Assembly (NCBI GenBank): GCA_964487255.1
Contig: CAZAQV010000040.1
Location: 1 to 36,295 of the forward strand
DNA length: 36,295 bases
Direction of reading: 5' to 3'
From: CAZAQV01 sp964487255
GTDB taxonomy: Bacteria; Myxococcota_A; Polyangia; Polyangiales; CAZAQV01
The notes beneath the pieces are model-generated. The model did no database searches, was not told where the DNA came from, and was given only the letters and a program-made list of their open reading frames with translations. Shown piece after piece: positions 10,101 to 18,832 of the stretch (its first letter is position 1; the number at the start of each line of letters is the position of its first letter). A program made the translations under genes and the position numbers.

Positions 10101-12472
10101 CGCGAAGCGGGTGACGCCTCCATGGCACGTTGGGCAAACGCGAGTGCCTTGGCCTTGTCGCCGAGCTGCTCTCCGGCCGTGAAGCTAATCTGCGCGTAGT
10201 AGTGGGCCTGCGTCTCCGGGTCGGCGGTGTTGGCCATCGCTTCATATGCTTCAGTGAGGTCTTCCCAGCGCCCCAACTCCGCGGCGACCCGCGCGATGGC
10301 ATGAAGCGTTGGAACATGGGTTGCGTCCACGGCGAGCGCTCGCTTGAGCCAAAGAAGTGCGAGCTTTCGGTCCTCAAGGATGTGTTCGGCGACTTGCGCG
10401 CCGCGGTGCAGCACCTGGGTGAGTTTGGCCGGGCTGCTGATGTTGTCGGCCTCTTTCTCGAGTGCTTTGAGTAGCGTGTCATACTGACCTGCGTGCTCTG
10501 CGGCGCGCTGCATACCGAGAATCGCCGACATATTGGTGGCTTCGATCTCAAGAACGCGTTCGTAGGTATGCGCGGCCATCGGCATGTCGCGCAGCTCCTT
10601 TTCGTAGAGGCTCGCGATGTCCAGGAGCATCGCTGCCTGTTCGCCGTCACCATGCGCGTGGTCAAGGTGGGCCTCGTAAACCTGGACCAGTTCCCGCCAG
10701 CGTTGTCGGTCCTTAAGCAGCCGCTGCAGGGCGCGAAAAGCATCGACCGAACCCGGCGCAACGTTGAGTGCGCGTTGATAGAGTTCGGTTGCGTGGTCGA
10801 GATCGCCGAGTTGTGTTTCGGCGAGCGACCCCGCGCGCGAGATCAAGTGTGCTTGAATGGAGCGGTCACCCGCTTGTTCGGCCTCTAGCAGGAGCAATGA
10901 AACAACATCGGCCCATTTTTGGTCTCGTTCGAGAAGGGAGCGCAGGGCATCGAGCGCTTCCTTCGAAAAGTGCAGCTTCAGTGACTGGCGATATGCGGCG
11001 ATGGCCTGCTCGCGCTGACCCATCTGTCTTTCGTAGATGTCGGCGAGTTGGGAATAGGCATGCGCGCGACCCTGTGTTGCAAACGCGTCATGCTCCGCCA
11101 TGGCTGCGAGCACACTGGCCGCACGCTTCCAGTCTCCTGTATGTGCCGAAGTTCGTGCAACCGCTTCGAGGACAGGGGGGAGACTGGGCGCGGATTTGAG
11201 CGCGTGGAGGTACGTCTGGTGGGCGTCGATTTCGTTGCCGAGCCGCTCCAGGAGTCGGCCCGACTCAAGCAAGAGATAGGCCTGACTTTCGGGAATTTTT
11301 GTGCGCAGTGCGCGACGCACCAAGATGTTTGAGCGTTCGCGTTCTCGCCCGCTCTGTGCATAGAGCCGGTCTAGCGCCTCAAGTGCGACGTCCGTTTCTT
11401 CATCTTGAAGCGCGCTTTCATAGAGCGTAATCGCGCGTTCGCGGTCGCCGTCTGACTCGGCCATGAAACCACGCTGCAAGGTATAGGCGCTGCGGCTCGA
11501 AGCGTCGCTCTTCGCGACGGTTGCCAGTTGTTCCAACCGGCGGTCGAGTTCGCGGCGTCGGTCGCTTGACCCGTCGAGGTCGGACTCCGCCAGGCGTGCA
11601 AGCGTTGCAATCACGAGCGCGTTTTGCCGGTCGAGTTCGTGGGCCGCACGGTAACAGCCGCTTGCGCGTTCGCGGTCACCGAGGTCTCGTTCCAGTAGAC
11701 GCCCTTTTTCGTAGAGCAACTGTGCTTTTTGACGCGGTGATGAAAGCAAGCGCGCCTCTGCATCAAAAAGCGGCAGAGCTTCGTCGGCGCGGCCGAGTGC
11801 ACTGAGTGTGATGCGGGCTCCCTGGACTGCAGCAAGCATCTCAGGTGCTGCTCGCATTGCCCGCGCGTAGTGGACGGCTGCTGTGGGCAGGTCGCGAAGG
11901 TGCAGGGCGGTCACTCGAGCGAGCTCGACCAGCAAACGCGCGAGGCGATGACCGTGTGCCCCTTCCGCGATGTGCGTCTCGAGCGAGTGCGCGAAACTGG
12001 CGTGACTGTTCTTTGCATCTGACCCAGGGGGATGGCTTGAGTGCTTGCGCTTTTTTGCCACCAAGGGGATTGGAGGCGGTGCAGACATGCGCCGAGGTAC
12101 CGGTGGGGGGACCGAGCTTGGACGGGGTGGAATAGAGCGAGGTGCTGCGGAGGAGGGTGCAGCAGACCGCGGTGCAGGAGGCCGCGGCGCGGGAGAGGGT
12201 GGTGGAACTGAGCGCGGCGGCGATGCCGGGGCGGGGGCACTGATCGGTGGCAAGCTCGAGGGGCCAGCTGAGGAAAAAAGGTTGCGCGCGGCTTGCTCGT
12301 AGAGGTCGCCGCTTGTACCGGTTGCCGCACTGTTGGCAACGCCATTGCGGGGGGGGGGTAGCGAAGGGCGCGTGTCGTCTTCGCTCCCCTCCAGCTCGTC
12401 GAGATCAACATCGCCAACGTCTTCGAAGTCTTCGAAGGAGTTGCTCCGCGTCTCGATGTCCTTGGGACTCAT
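7166..12472 (-). CDS. Giant TPR-repeat scaffold protein
   Basis: A 1768-residue protein without signal peptide or membrane segment, so presumably cytoplasmic. The N terminus is acidic (residues 15-35), followed by a proline/serine/alanine-rich linker (about 35-145). From about residue 150 to 1500 there are many degenerate TPR-like helical pairs (recurring patterns such as ALDPDSALLLRLRA). The last about 260 residues are a different helical domain beginning after APPRTIPDVV that I do not recognise. It lies directly upstream of, and overlaps, the receiver-DUF4388 gene, so it is probably the scaffold or partner of that regulator. This is inference from operon structure; no direct function is known. 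A 10-bp C run on the coding strand falls near codon 38-42. Confidence 0.85.
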   Translation of the reverse strand: MSPKDIETRSNSFEDFEDVGDVDLDELEGSEDDTRPSLPPPRNGVANSAATGTSGDLYEQAARNLFSSAGPSSLPPISAPAPASPPRSVPPPSPAPRPPAPRSAAPSSAAPRSIPPRPSSVPPPVPRRMSAPPPIPLVAKKRKHSSHPPGSDAKNSHASFAHSLETHIAEGAHGHRLARLLVELARVTALHLRDLPTAAVHYARAMRAAPEMLAAVQGARITLSALGRADEALPLFDAEARLLSSPRQKAQLLYEKGRLLERDLGDRERASGCYRAAHELDRQNALVIATLARLAESDLDGSSDRRRELDRRLEQLATVAKSDASSRSAYTLQRGFMAESDGDRERAITLYESALQDEETDVALEALDRLYAQSGRERERSNILVRRALRTKIPESQAYLLLESGRLLERLGNEIDAHQTYLHALKSAPSLPPVLEAVARTSAHTGDWKRAASVLAAMAEHDAFATQGRAHAYSQLADIYERQMGQREQAIAAYRQSLKLHFSKEALDALRSLLERDQKWADVVSLLLLEAEQAGDRSIQAHLISRAGSLAETQLGDLDHATELYQRALNVAPGSVDAFRALQRLLKDRQRWRELVQVYEAHLDHAHGDGEQAAMLLDIASLYEKELRDMPMAAHTYERVLEIEATNMSAILGMQRAAEHAGQYDTLLKALEKEADNISSPAKLTQVLHRGAQVAEHILEDRKLALLWLKRALAVDATHVPTLHAIARVAAELGRWEDLTEAYEAMANTADPETQAHYYAQISFTAGEQLGDKAKALAFAQRAMEASPASREAFDRLSEILAQEERWPELTRAIERRVKALPDEHGAAALALQAGRIYLERMGDADKAENAFNYARKQAPTELSTWRTLEQLYEKRGAWDRVEALLYDAVIEDAAKLEPAHRVALAARASQLCTEKLDDVDRATEYLEAGLALDPDSALLLRLRARLNARSNDPSTSLMTHTALAEKVSHVGLTTAHLHEAAELCTGDAALMTLSEQILKADPGDSSAAQSLRINAAKSGDAHRLAVASAALATLAEDEFSRALHLSTRAEIHEQLGEIEPALDAYRMALTEDAENLAAVRGISRVARLRDDPNLLAEAARCAARAADDPSAAASLLTRSAHVRVHRLGDPLGARRDLERALDLAPGHEHATDALIELLASTEDRKDLIQLLSRSANSAKHLSQQRSLWLRVADLQEDAQNRTGAISALSRVLRIEPEDTDALLRLASLYAADRQWTEAVNLLNQVIRSQPSRSALQQAHIELARIWHTHLGDSDRARVSLRAVLALDPHNMEALSSLVRVHCDEGDSDEARNLAGRLLDGAKSAREEANGHMLLSEVESIAGRRQQALAHALKAYEVVGPSPEALETMERLAQGSADWEAYGRAISLYIERLAAIGGVPEHALIQLSDLWWNRLHNQQQALDVFKQSLPMADTARVRMAYAGRLMEAGSPNKATRVLRKLLARELDTPEAWRLLGKIRGRQEGVFAERVCLEVVRGLGADSASDAELIRSAPPRTIPDVVAHEQAWLMHFPEEGYASTLRELLQVIAPALPKLFFTQFQEYNLDDGKDPRTEEAEKLCNSLCVLLDIEAIALRFHDIRAQGASFGFGSPATLFLPYGAMEWRRPEQCFHLARWLVAHRLGLAPVLRLSAHEIQTTLVSALRIHDKGYGGGTNSEELLAKQSKLIGRAIGRKGRKRIVELAEQLQSHRRIIYEDWCRQMTFTCERIAAVLCDELAVALSNAPSNREDLLRFWTSDSAEKLRQAVGLPR
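12349..12358. repeat. Homopolymeric run of 10 G (C on coding strand)
   Basis: Ten consecutive G on the + strand (C10 in the coding sense) encode the Pro-Pro-Pro at about residues 39-41 of the giant TPR protein, at the start of its proline-rich linker. A run this long so close to the 5' end is prone to polymerase slippage. A one-base change would truncate translation before the TPR region. Confidence 0.85.
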
Positions 12473-12546
12473 GGGCCCACCACTTTGCCACTTTCGGGTT
12501 CCTTTACAAACCGAAGTCTTCGACGAGCGTGCTCTATAACCGTGTA

Positions 12547-12552
12547 ATTATA
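12547..12552 (-). promoter_or_regulatory. Candidate -10 element for the TPR/regulator operon
   Basis: Read on the minus strand, this is a perfect TATAAT hexamer about 75 bases upstream of the giant TPR start codon, in a locally AT-rich patch of the 124-bp gap. No good -35 hexamer is found at the usual spacing, so the call rests on the -10 match and position only. It would give a leader of roughly 65-70 nt. Confidence 0.4.
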
Positions 12553-12596
12553 TGGACCTGGGTGTACGCCCTTGGGACGACGCACAGCGTCGACGG

Positions 12597-14306
12597 CTAG
12601 CGTGCGAGACTGGCGGCGGTACCCGTAACAATGATGGGGCCACCGTGATCCCCCGAGAACGCCGTGATTTCGCAGTCACCTTGGTCGTCGATGCTCACGC
12701 GGGCCGCCTTCCAGAAGTCGTTGTTGAACGGGCTAGTGGCTCCACGCAGGTTGACCGGACCGAGTGTGCGCTTGGGTTCGGTGGTGCTCCCGCCACAGTA
12801 GATGCGAACCGTCACGGCATTGGTTTGGGAGCGTCCTTGAAACGCGTGAACTCCGATCTCGTAACTCGCGGGCTCGGGCACATCGATGTTGATGTTCTCC
12901 GGACCGAAGCCGTTGGTGTCATCGATATCCAGCCGGGGATCGTCGTCGGTGGTGTGCTCGCCCCATTCGAGTCCTGAGGTGCAGTTTGCGAAATGACAAT
13001 CGAGACTCGTGAACCACGCGTCGGCCTCGGGAGAAAGAACGTGCAGGTCCATGTCGGTGCGGTCGGTGTCCCAAAACATCTCCACGCGCAAGCCCTCCGT
13101 GGCAATGGCCAGGACGTGCGTTTCGCAGAAACCGGATAGGCCGTCGGAGTCGGTGGCGATCAGGCGCAGCGTATACTCCCCGGCGAGGTCTGGGCGGAAA
13201 GACGTTTCTTCGGCGTCGACCGGGAACGGGGACGATGCATCGCTGCCGGGTGGTTTGGAGACAAGCTCCCATTCGAGGTCGGGCTTACCCTCGTCGTCAC
13301 TGACACGTGCGCGGACAGACACGCGGGTGAGGGGTTCGGTTTCGATCACAGGGGGGCATTGCACGGTGGGAGCGCCGGGTTCGGCCACCACGTTGGTGTC
13401 ACAGGTAGCGACCTGACCGTATGCGTCGCCCATTTTGTGCTGGACCTTGAAAGTCCCGGCTTCGAGTGCTGTAAAATCGACCGTGGCGAGCGATTCTTGT
13501 AGCTGGAAGTTGCCCCAGCTGGCCTCGGGGATCTCGCCGTCGCGTGATGTGGCGATGAGTTCGTGACTCTCGAAGGGCCCCCCGCCTTCGAGCCGGACCT
13601 GAAGCTCCACGGGCTCGTCGACGGCGGCGCGAACCTCGGGTGCGCAGCTTGCGCTGAGCGGTTCGGGAATGAGAACGTCGACGGAGCACCAATCCACCTC
13701 GCCCCGGGCGTTGCGCGCGAACAGTTCGAGGCGTGCCATGCCCTTGCGCGAAGCGACGACCTCCGCACTGGCGGCACCGTTGTCGAGCGTGGTTTCGGTG
13801 ATGGTGATCCAGTCCGCCTCTGAGTCGAACAAGCGCCAGCCGGCGTCCTCGACGGCGACGGAGTCGAACACGTGACCGATCACTTGCAGCGGTGTGTCGA
13901 CGAACGCGACCAGCGGCGACTCCGGGCACCTGGCGGAGATACCCGCCACCGCTTCGACCGACGTCTGGCAGCTGTGGCGGCTCCCGTCGCTAAACACGCC
14001 CTCGTAAATCACCGTGAATGAGGTTGGCTCGTTCGCGCTCAGGCTCACGCCCCGGGTTCCCGCGTTCTTGAGGGAGACCGGTGCGTCGCCGTTGACGCGC
14101 CATAGTCCCTCGACCAGCTCGCCCATTGGGTCGACATCGGCCTCGAAGGACATGGTCTGGTCGACCGCGATAAACTGCGGGGAAGGGGGGCACTCCATCG
14201 ATACCGCCAGGTCTTCGGCTGGTTCGGGGTCGAGGCCCGTGCGACCGCCGCACGCGCAGATCCCAAACTCCAAAGCCACCAACGCCCAAGACCGCACAAC
14301 CCTCAT
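12597..14306 (-). CDS. Ig-like-repeat lipoprotein with DUF2135-like C-terminal domain
   Basis: A 569-residue cell-surface lipoprotein candidate. The ATG at 14306 is chosen because it starts the signal (MRVVRSWALVALEF) directly before the lipobox ICAC-GG; the open frame extends to 14363. Residues about 30-400 contain several all-beta units, each beginning with a Cys-Pro element (MECPPSP, ARCPESP, VQCPPV) and resembling Ig/PKD-type folds. The C-terminal about 150 residues carry WDTDRTDMDLHVLSP, DPRLDIDDTNG and PENINIDVPEP, the signature seen in DUF2135/YfaP-like domains of delta-proteobacteria, probably with an aspartate-rich metal site. It is divergent from speA with 70 bp between starts. An adhesive or structural surface role is inferred. 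Confidence 0.75.
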   Translation of the reverse strand: MRVVRSWALVALEFGICACGGRTGLDPEPAEDLAVSMECPPSPQFIAVDQTMSFEADVDPMGELVEGLWRVNGDAPVSLKNAGTRGVSLSANEPTSFTVIYEGVFSDGSRHSCQTSVEAVAGISARCPESPLVAFVDTPLQVIGHVFDSVAVEDAGWRLFDSEADWITITETTLDNGAASAEVVASRKGMARLELFARNARGEVDWCSVDVLIPEPLSASCAPEVRAAVDEPVELQVRLEGGGPFESHELIATSRDGEIPEASWGNFQLQESLATVDFTALEAGTFKVQHKMGDAYGQVATCDTNVVAEPGAPTVQCPPVIETEPLTRVSVRARVSDDEGKPDLEWELVSKPPGSDASSPFPVDAEETSFRPDLAGEYTLRLIATDSDGLSGFCETHVLAIATEGLRVEMFWDTDRTDMDLHVLSPEADAWFTSLDCHFANCTSGLEWGEHTTDDDPRLDIDDTNGFGPENINIDVPEPASYEIGVHAFQGRSQTNAVTVRIYCGGSTTEPKRTLGPVNLRGATSPFNNDFWKAARVSIDDQGDCEITAFSGDHGGPIIVTGTAASLAR

Positions 14307-14376
14307 TCGTATCAGAATTCCAGGCCTGTAAAAAGGGATGCACCGATGCTGAAATGGCGTCACAATCGCCGGTCCA

Positions 14377-16281
14377 ATGACTACAAAGTCCGAGTCCTGG
14401 TCGATTGAACGGAGCTCCGAGGAGTATCTGATTGGCGGGTGGGGTGAGCCCTATTTCCGCATCAATGACGAAGGGTGTGTGGAGGTTCGTCCACACGGCC
14501 GTGCCAAGCACGGAATCGACCTTCACAAGTTGGTCGAAGAAGTGGAGGCGCGTGGCGTCACGTTGCCGATGTTGCTGCGCTTTACGGACATCGTCGAGGA
14601 CCGCATCCGGAGCCTCAATCACTGCTTTGCGCGTGCCATCAAAGAGTATGACTATGAGGGCGCCTACCAGGGGGTCTATCCTGTCAAGGTCAACCAACAA
14701 CGACAGCTCGTCGAAGAGATCGTTCGTCACGGCAAACCGTGGAAGTTTGGGCTCGAGGCGGGTTCAAAGCCCGAACTTATCATCGCCATGTCGGCGATGC
14801 AGGACTCGGAAGGCTTGATCGTCTGCAACGGTTACAAAGACTTTGAGTACATCGAACTCGCGCTCATTTCGGCCCAGGTCGGGCGAACTACGTTCGTCGT
14901 GCTTGAGCGCGTCGAAGAACTCGATGTCGTTTTTGAGGCGAGCGAACGCCTGGGCATTCGCCCCTCGCTCGGTGTGCGCTCGCGCCTCAACGCCAAGGGC
15001 ATCGGTAAGTGGGCGGAGTCCGCCGGTGACAAAGCCAAGTTTGGTCTCAACGCGGCGGAAATCGTCGAGGTGGTCGACCGACTCGCCGAGCGCGACATGC
15101 TCGACTGTTTGCAGCTGCTGCACTTCCACATTGGTTCGCAGGTGTCTAGCATCACACCGTTTAAGAACGCGATGCGCGAGGCGGCGCAGACCTATGTCGA
15201 GTTGCAGAAGCTCGGTGCACCGATGGGCTACCTCGATGTGGGCGGTGGTCTCGCGGTGGACTACGACGGTTCTCGAACCGACTTTCATGCGTCCAAGAAC
15301 TACGACATGCAGGAATATGCCTACGACGTTGTTTCGTCGATTCACGATGCGTGCTCGAAGGCAGAGATCCCTAGTCCTATCCTCATCAGCGAAAGCGGTC
15401 GCTCGACGGTCGCGCATCATTCTGTGCTGGTTTTCGACGTCGTCGGCTGTAACCAAATCGTTTACGACCTTCCCGAAGACCCCGGCGAAGAAGCGCACAC
15501 CGTGCTTCAAGCGCTCTATGAAACATGGAAAGGCATTCGGCCGAAGAACGTCCAAGAGTCGTGGCACGACGCCCAACAAGGCAAAGAGGAAGCGCAAAGT
15601 CTCTACAAGTTTGGCTACCTCACGCTGCGCGAGCGCGCACAAGCCGAGCGGCTCTTTTGGCATTGTGGCAAGAAGATTTCCTCTCTCTTGGGCAGGGTCG
15701 AGTTCGTGCCTGAGGAACTACAAGTCCTCGAACGCGTGATGAGCGACATCTACTACTGCAATTTTTCAGTGTTCCAGTCCGCGCCCGACACCTGGGCTAT
15801 CGATGCACTGTTTCCGATCATGCCGCTGCACCGACTCGAAGAACAGCCGACCATCCGCGCCCGGCTGGCCGACCTTACGTGTGACAGCGACGGATTGATC
15901 GACCACTTCATCGATCTCGACGACGTCAAGTCCGTACTCAACGTGCACGCGCTCGAATCTGGCAAGCGCTACCTCATGGGTATGTTTTTGATCGGAGCCT
16001 ACCAGGAGACGTTGGGTGACCTGCACAACCTCTTCGGTGACACCAATGCGGTGCACGTACTTCTGACCGACGATGGTTACGATGTCGCTCACGTGATCGG
16101 TGGCGACAGCGTGCATCAAGTGCTCAAGTACGTCGGTTACAACCCGAACGAGATGATCGAGAGTGTCCGCAAGCAGGCGGAGCGCGCATATCGTCAGGGC
16201 AACGTCAGTGTGCAACACATTCGTTTGCTCAACGACATTGTTGACAAGAGTATGCGTTCCACGACGTACCTTCGCGTCTAA
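14377..16281 (+). CDS. speA: Biosynthetic arginine decarboxylase
   Basis: A 634-residue PLP enzyme converting arginine to agmatine and CO2, the first step of the agmatine route to putrescine and spermidine; cytoplasmic. Length fits the SpeA family (about 630-660). The PLP lysine is Lys104 in YPVKVNQQ. The alanine-racemase-like barrel shows LHFHIGSQ and the glycine-rich phosphate site VGGGLAVDYDG. SESGRSTVAHH precedes the helical insert, and the C-terminal beta domain follows. All these elements are in family order with no frameshift. No other polyamine gene (speB, aguA, speE) is adjacent, so it appears to be a single-gene unit. No strong Shine-Dalgarno sequence is visible before the ATG. Confidence 0.95.
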   Translation: MTTKSESWSIERSSEEYLIGGWGEPYFRINDEGCVEVRPHGRAKHGIDLHKLVEEVEARGVTLPMLLRFTDIVEDRIRSLNHCFARAIKEYDYEGAYQGVYPVKVNQQRQLVEEIVRHGKPWKFGLEAGSKPELIIAMSAMQDSEGLIVCNGYKDFEYIELALISAQVGRTTFVVLERVEELDVVFEASERLGIRPSLGVRSRLNAKGIGKWAESAGDKAKFGLNAAEIVEVVDRLAERDMLDCLQLLHFHIGSQVSSITPFKNAMREAAQTYVELQKLGAPMGYLDVGGGLAVDYDGSRTDFHASKNYDMQEYAYDVVSSIHDACSKAEIPSPILISESGRSTVAHHSVLVFDVVGCNQIVYDLPEDPGEEAHTVLQALYETWKGIRPKNVQESWHDAQQGKEEAQSLYKFGYLTLRERAQAERLFWHCGKKISSLLGRVEFVPEELQVLERVMSDIYYCNFSVFQSAPDTWAIDALFPIMPLHRLEEQPTIRARLADLTCDSDGLIDHFIDLDDVKSVLNVHALESGKRYLMGMFLIGAYQETLGDLHNLFGDTNAVHVLLTDDGYDVAHVIGGDSVHQVLKYVGYNPNEMIESVRKQAERAYRQGNVSVQHIRLLNDIVDKSMRSTTYLRV

Positions 16282-16298
16282 CGGGGAAGCGTGAGACT

Positions 16299-16327
16299 GC
16301 GGACCGTGCACGTCCTTGCACAGTCCG
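16299..16327 (+). terminator. Hairpin downstream of speA, possible terminator
   Basis: CGGAC-C-GTGCA pairs with TGCAC-A-GTCCG around a six-base loop: ten base pairs with one mismatch, starting 18 bases after the speA stop codon. There is no strong T run after it, so termination might be weak or Rho-assisted. Confidence 0.4.
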
Positions 16328-16355
16328 TTGCCAGGTGTGGGGCATGTGTTACCCT

Positions 16356-16385
16356 CTTCGCTCATCAGCGCTCGGAGCGGCGAAG
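16356..16385 (+). terminator. Second hairpin downstream of speA
   Basis: Outer arms CTTCGC and GCGAAG enclose an inner CGCT/AGCG pairing and are followed by a T-rich stretch (TCTATCTTTCT). This is a better terminator candidate than the hairpin at 16299 and would separate speA from the ABC transporter genes. Spacing between inner and outer arms is imperfect. Confidence 0.35.
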
Positions 16386-16490
16386 TCTATCTTTCTAAAT
16401 TTGCTCTGAGAAACGCCCCAAAATGCATTCGAGCAAGCAGCTTTGCAATGCCGCGTTTGTGGGGGCGAATCATAGGGAGGGTGTAGCCGG

Positions 16491-17249
16491 GTGATCGTGC
16501 TGCAGGATGTTACGAAGGTTTATGAGGGCCCCGACGGCCAGCCAGTGAAGGCTGTCGACGGCATCTCGTTCGCCGTGGACGAGGGCCAGACGGTCGCGCT
16601 GATTGGAACGAGTGGCTGCGGCAAGACCACGACGATGAAGTTGATCAACCGGCTCGTAGAGCCAACGTCGGGCTCGATTCTCATCGATGGTAAGGACGTG
16701 ACCAAGTGGAACGTGATCAAGCTTCGACGACAGATCGGCTACGTCATTCAGCGCGGCGGGCTGTTTCCGCACATGACGATTCAAAGAAATATCGGTCTTT
16801 TGTGTGAACTCGAAAACTGGAAGCCCAAGCGCATCAAAGAACGCGTGCACGAGCTGCTCGAGCTCATCAACCTGCCGCCCAAGAAGTTCGCGAAGCGCTA
16901 CCCCGCGGAACTGTCCGGGGGCCAGCAGCAGCGAGTGGGCGTGGCGCGTGCGCTCGCACTCGACCCGAGGTACATCCTGATGGACGAACCCTTTGGCGCG
17001 CTCGACCCCATCACCCGAGCGCAGCTACACGAAGAGTTTGTTCAGCTGCAACGGCGTGTCAAAAAATCGATCGTGCTCGTCACGCACGACATGGAAGAGG
17101 CGTTCAAGCTTGCCGACCGAATTGCCCTGATGAACGCTGGGCGAATTGTGCAAATGGGGGATTTGGAGGACTTCCGCGAGCGCCCCGCCAACGACTTTGT
17201 CGGCGAGTTTTTCCAAGCGCACTTTGCGCCACAGGAGGCACATGCTTAG
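16491..17249 (+). CDS. ABC transporter ATPase, quaternary-amine (OpuC/ProV) type
   Basis: A 252-residue ATPase energising the permease encoded next to it. Walker A is GTSGCGKTT (39-47), the Q-loop is Gln87, the signature is LSGGQQQR (141-148), Walker B is ILMDEP (162-167) and the H-loop is His199 (VTHD). These are intact, so it should be active. Its closest style is the ATPases of osmoprotectant, glycine betaine, choline and carnitine importers, but it lacks the C-terminal CBS domains of many of them, so ionic-strength sensing through CBS is not expected. The GTG start is supported by GGGAGG at 16475-16480. The stop codon overlaps the next gene's start by 8 bp, showing translational coupling. 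Confidence 0.9.
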   Translation: MIVLQDVTKVYEGPDGQPVKAVDGISFAVDEGQTVALIGTSGCGKTTTMKLINRLVEPTSGSILIDGKDVTKWNVIKLRRQIGYVIQRGGLFPHMTIQRNIGLLCELENWKPKRIKERVHELLELINLPPKKFAKRYPAELSGGQQQRVGVARALALDPRYILMDEPFGALDPITRAQLHEEFVQLQRRVKKSIVLVTHDMEEAFKLADRIALMNAGRIVQMGDLEDFRERPANDFVGEFFQAHFAPQEAHA

Positions 17250-18822
17250 AGCGCCTTCTACGAGTCGCTGGCTCATTGGGCTAGGCGTGCTCATCGGGCT
17301 TGCGTTCTCGAGCGGAGTTAGTGCGCAAGACAAGACCGTCGTCATCGCAAGTAAGAACTTTACGGAAAACCGCTTGCTCGGGGAGATGCTTGCGCAGCTC
17401 ATCGAACAGAAAACCGACCTCAACGTTGAGCGACGCTTGAACCTTGGTGGCTCAACGATGGTGTTCAACGCGATTCGCTCCGGGCAAGTGGATATCTATC
17501 CAGAGTATACCGGCACGGGTTGGATCGCGCTGCTCAAACGAAAAGAACGCGCCTCGGACCCGCTCAAGGTTTACACACAAGTGGCTGACGCCTTTCGCCA
17601 GGAACTTGGTCTCGTTTGGCTATCGCCCTTTGGTTTCAATAATACGTACGCCATCGCGATGGATGAGGCAGTTGCCGAGCGTTACGGCATCGAGACGATT
17701 TCGGACATGAAGCCACATGCGGACAAGCTGCGCGGTGCCATGACGCACGAGTGCGTCGAGCGACAAGATTGTTACCGCGGATTGGTCAAGGCGTACGAGT
17801 TTGAGTTGCCCAATGTGCGCGGTATGGAGCATGGGCTCAGCTACGAGGCGCTTCGTACAAACCGCGTCGACTTTGTGGATGCGTATACGACCGATGGCAA
17901 GCTCCTCCGCTACAAGGTGCGCATTCTCGAGGACGATAAGGGTTTTTTTGCGCCTTACGATGCTGCCCCGGTCGTGCGCGCCGATACCCTTGCGAAGCAC
18001 CCACAGCTGCGCGAGGTCATCAACTTGCTCGCTTATCAAATCGATGAAGAGAAAATGCGGAAGCTCAACTTCGAAGTCGAAGAGAACGGTGGGACGTATG
18101 CGGCCGTCGCGCGGTCGTTTCTCTCGTCATTGGGCGGCGGAAGCGCCAAAGGTGTAACCTCCACCGCGAAGGCGCCGACAAAAAGGGGGTTCTTCGATGT
18201 GCTGTGGGCGCGGCGAGATACGACGATGCGGCTCGCGGCCGAGCATATGTGGCTCACGCTGATCGCGGTTCTGCTGTCCGTCCTCTTCGCGGTGCCGATC
18301 GGCATCTGGCTCACGCGAAAACCCGGGCTTTCGCCGACTGTCTTGGGCGTTGCGGGGATCATTCAGACCATTCCGAGCTTGGCGCTGATCGCATTTATGA
18401 TTCCCGTTCCGGGACTTGGTCTTGGGGCACGTTCGGCGATTGCGGCGCTCTTTTTGTATGCCCTGTTGCCGATCATGCGGAACACGTTCACCGGCATTAA
18501 CGAGGTGGATCCCACCCTGGTTGAAGCTGCGCGTGGGATTGGTCTTACGGACAAACAGATTCTAACGAAGGTCGAACTGCCGCTTGCGATGCGCACCATC
18601 ATGGCGGGTATTCGCACGTCGACCGTGATCAGCATTGGCGTCGCGACACTCGCGGCGTTCATCGGTGCGGGCGGACTTGGCGATCCCATCGTCACGGGTC
18701 TTCAACTCAACGACACAATGCTCATCCTCTCCGGCGCTATCCCCGCGGCGCTTCTGGCGCTCATCGTCGATGGATTGCTCGGCCTTGCTGAAAAGCGCCT
18801 CACCCCCAAAGGCCTCTCCTAA
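17242..18822 (+). CDS. Substrate-binding protein/permease fusion of a quaternary-amine ABC importer
   Basis: A 526-residue fusion. The ATG at 17242 follows a strong AGGAGG (17233-17238) and starts a signal peptide (cleavage after VSA, residue 28). Residues about 30-310 are an OpuAC/ProX-type binding domain with the family elements ASKNFTENRLLGEML, LNLGGS and DIYPEYTGTGW. Residues about 325-526 are a permease with five or six helices and the EAA coupling loop (EAARGIGLTDKQIL). With the ATPase upstream it makes a complete importer in two genes. The ligand cannot be read from the sequence: choline, betaine, carnitine or ergothioneine-like compounds are all possible for this clan. Here the binding domain precedes the permease, whereas in the EgtU-type fusions known to me the permease comes first. 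Confidence 0.88.
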   Translation: MLRAPSTSRWLIGLGVLIGLAFSSGVSAQDKTVVIASKNFTENRLLGEMLAQLIEQKTDLNVERRLNLGGSTMVFNAIRSGQVDIYPEYTGTGWIALLKRKERASDPLKVYTQVADAFRQELGLVWLSPFGFNNTYAIAMDEAVAERYGIETISDMKPHADKLRGAMTHECVERQDCYRGLVKAYEFELPNVRGMEHGLSYEALRTNRVDFVDAYTTDGKLLRYKVRILEDDKGFFAPYDAAPVVRADTLAKHPQLREVINLLAYQIDEEKMRKLNFEVEENGGTYAAVARSFLSSLGGGSAKGVTSTAKAPTKRGFFDVLWARRDTTMRLAAEHMWLTLIAVLLSVLFAVPIGIWLTRKPGLSPTVLGVAGIIQTIPSLALIAFMIPVPGLGLGARSAIAALFLYALLPIMRNTFTGINEVDPTLVEAARGIGLTDKQILTKVELPLAMRTIMAGIRTSTVISIGVATLAAFIGAGGLGDPIVTGLQLNDTMLILSGAIPAALLALIVDGLLGLAEKRLTPKGLS

Positions 18823-18832
18823 ACAGCAATAC

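Noticed and set aside
14764..15739. Long frames overlapping speA on both strands (14764-15663 minus, 14843-15739 plus)
   Set aside because: speA has a complete, motif-rich frame; the overlapping ones are arginine- or histidine-rich shadows typical of GC-rich DNA.
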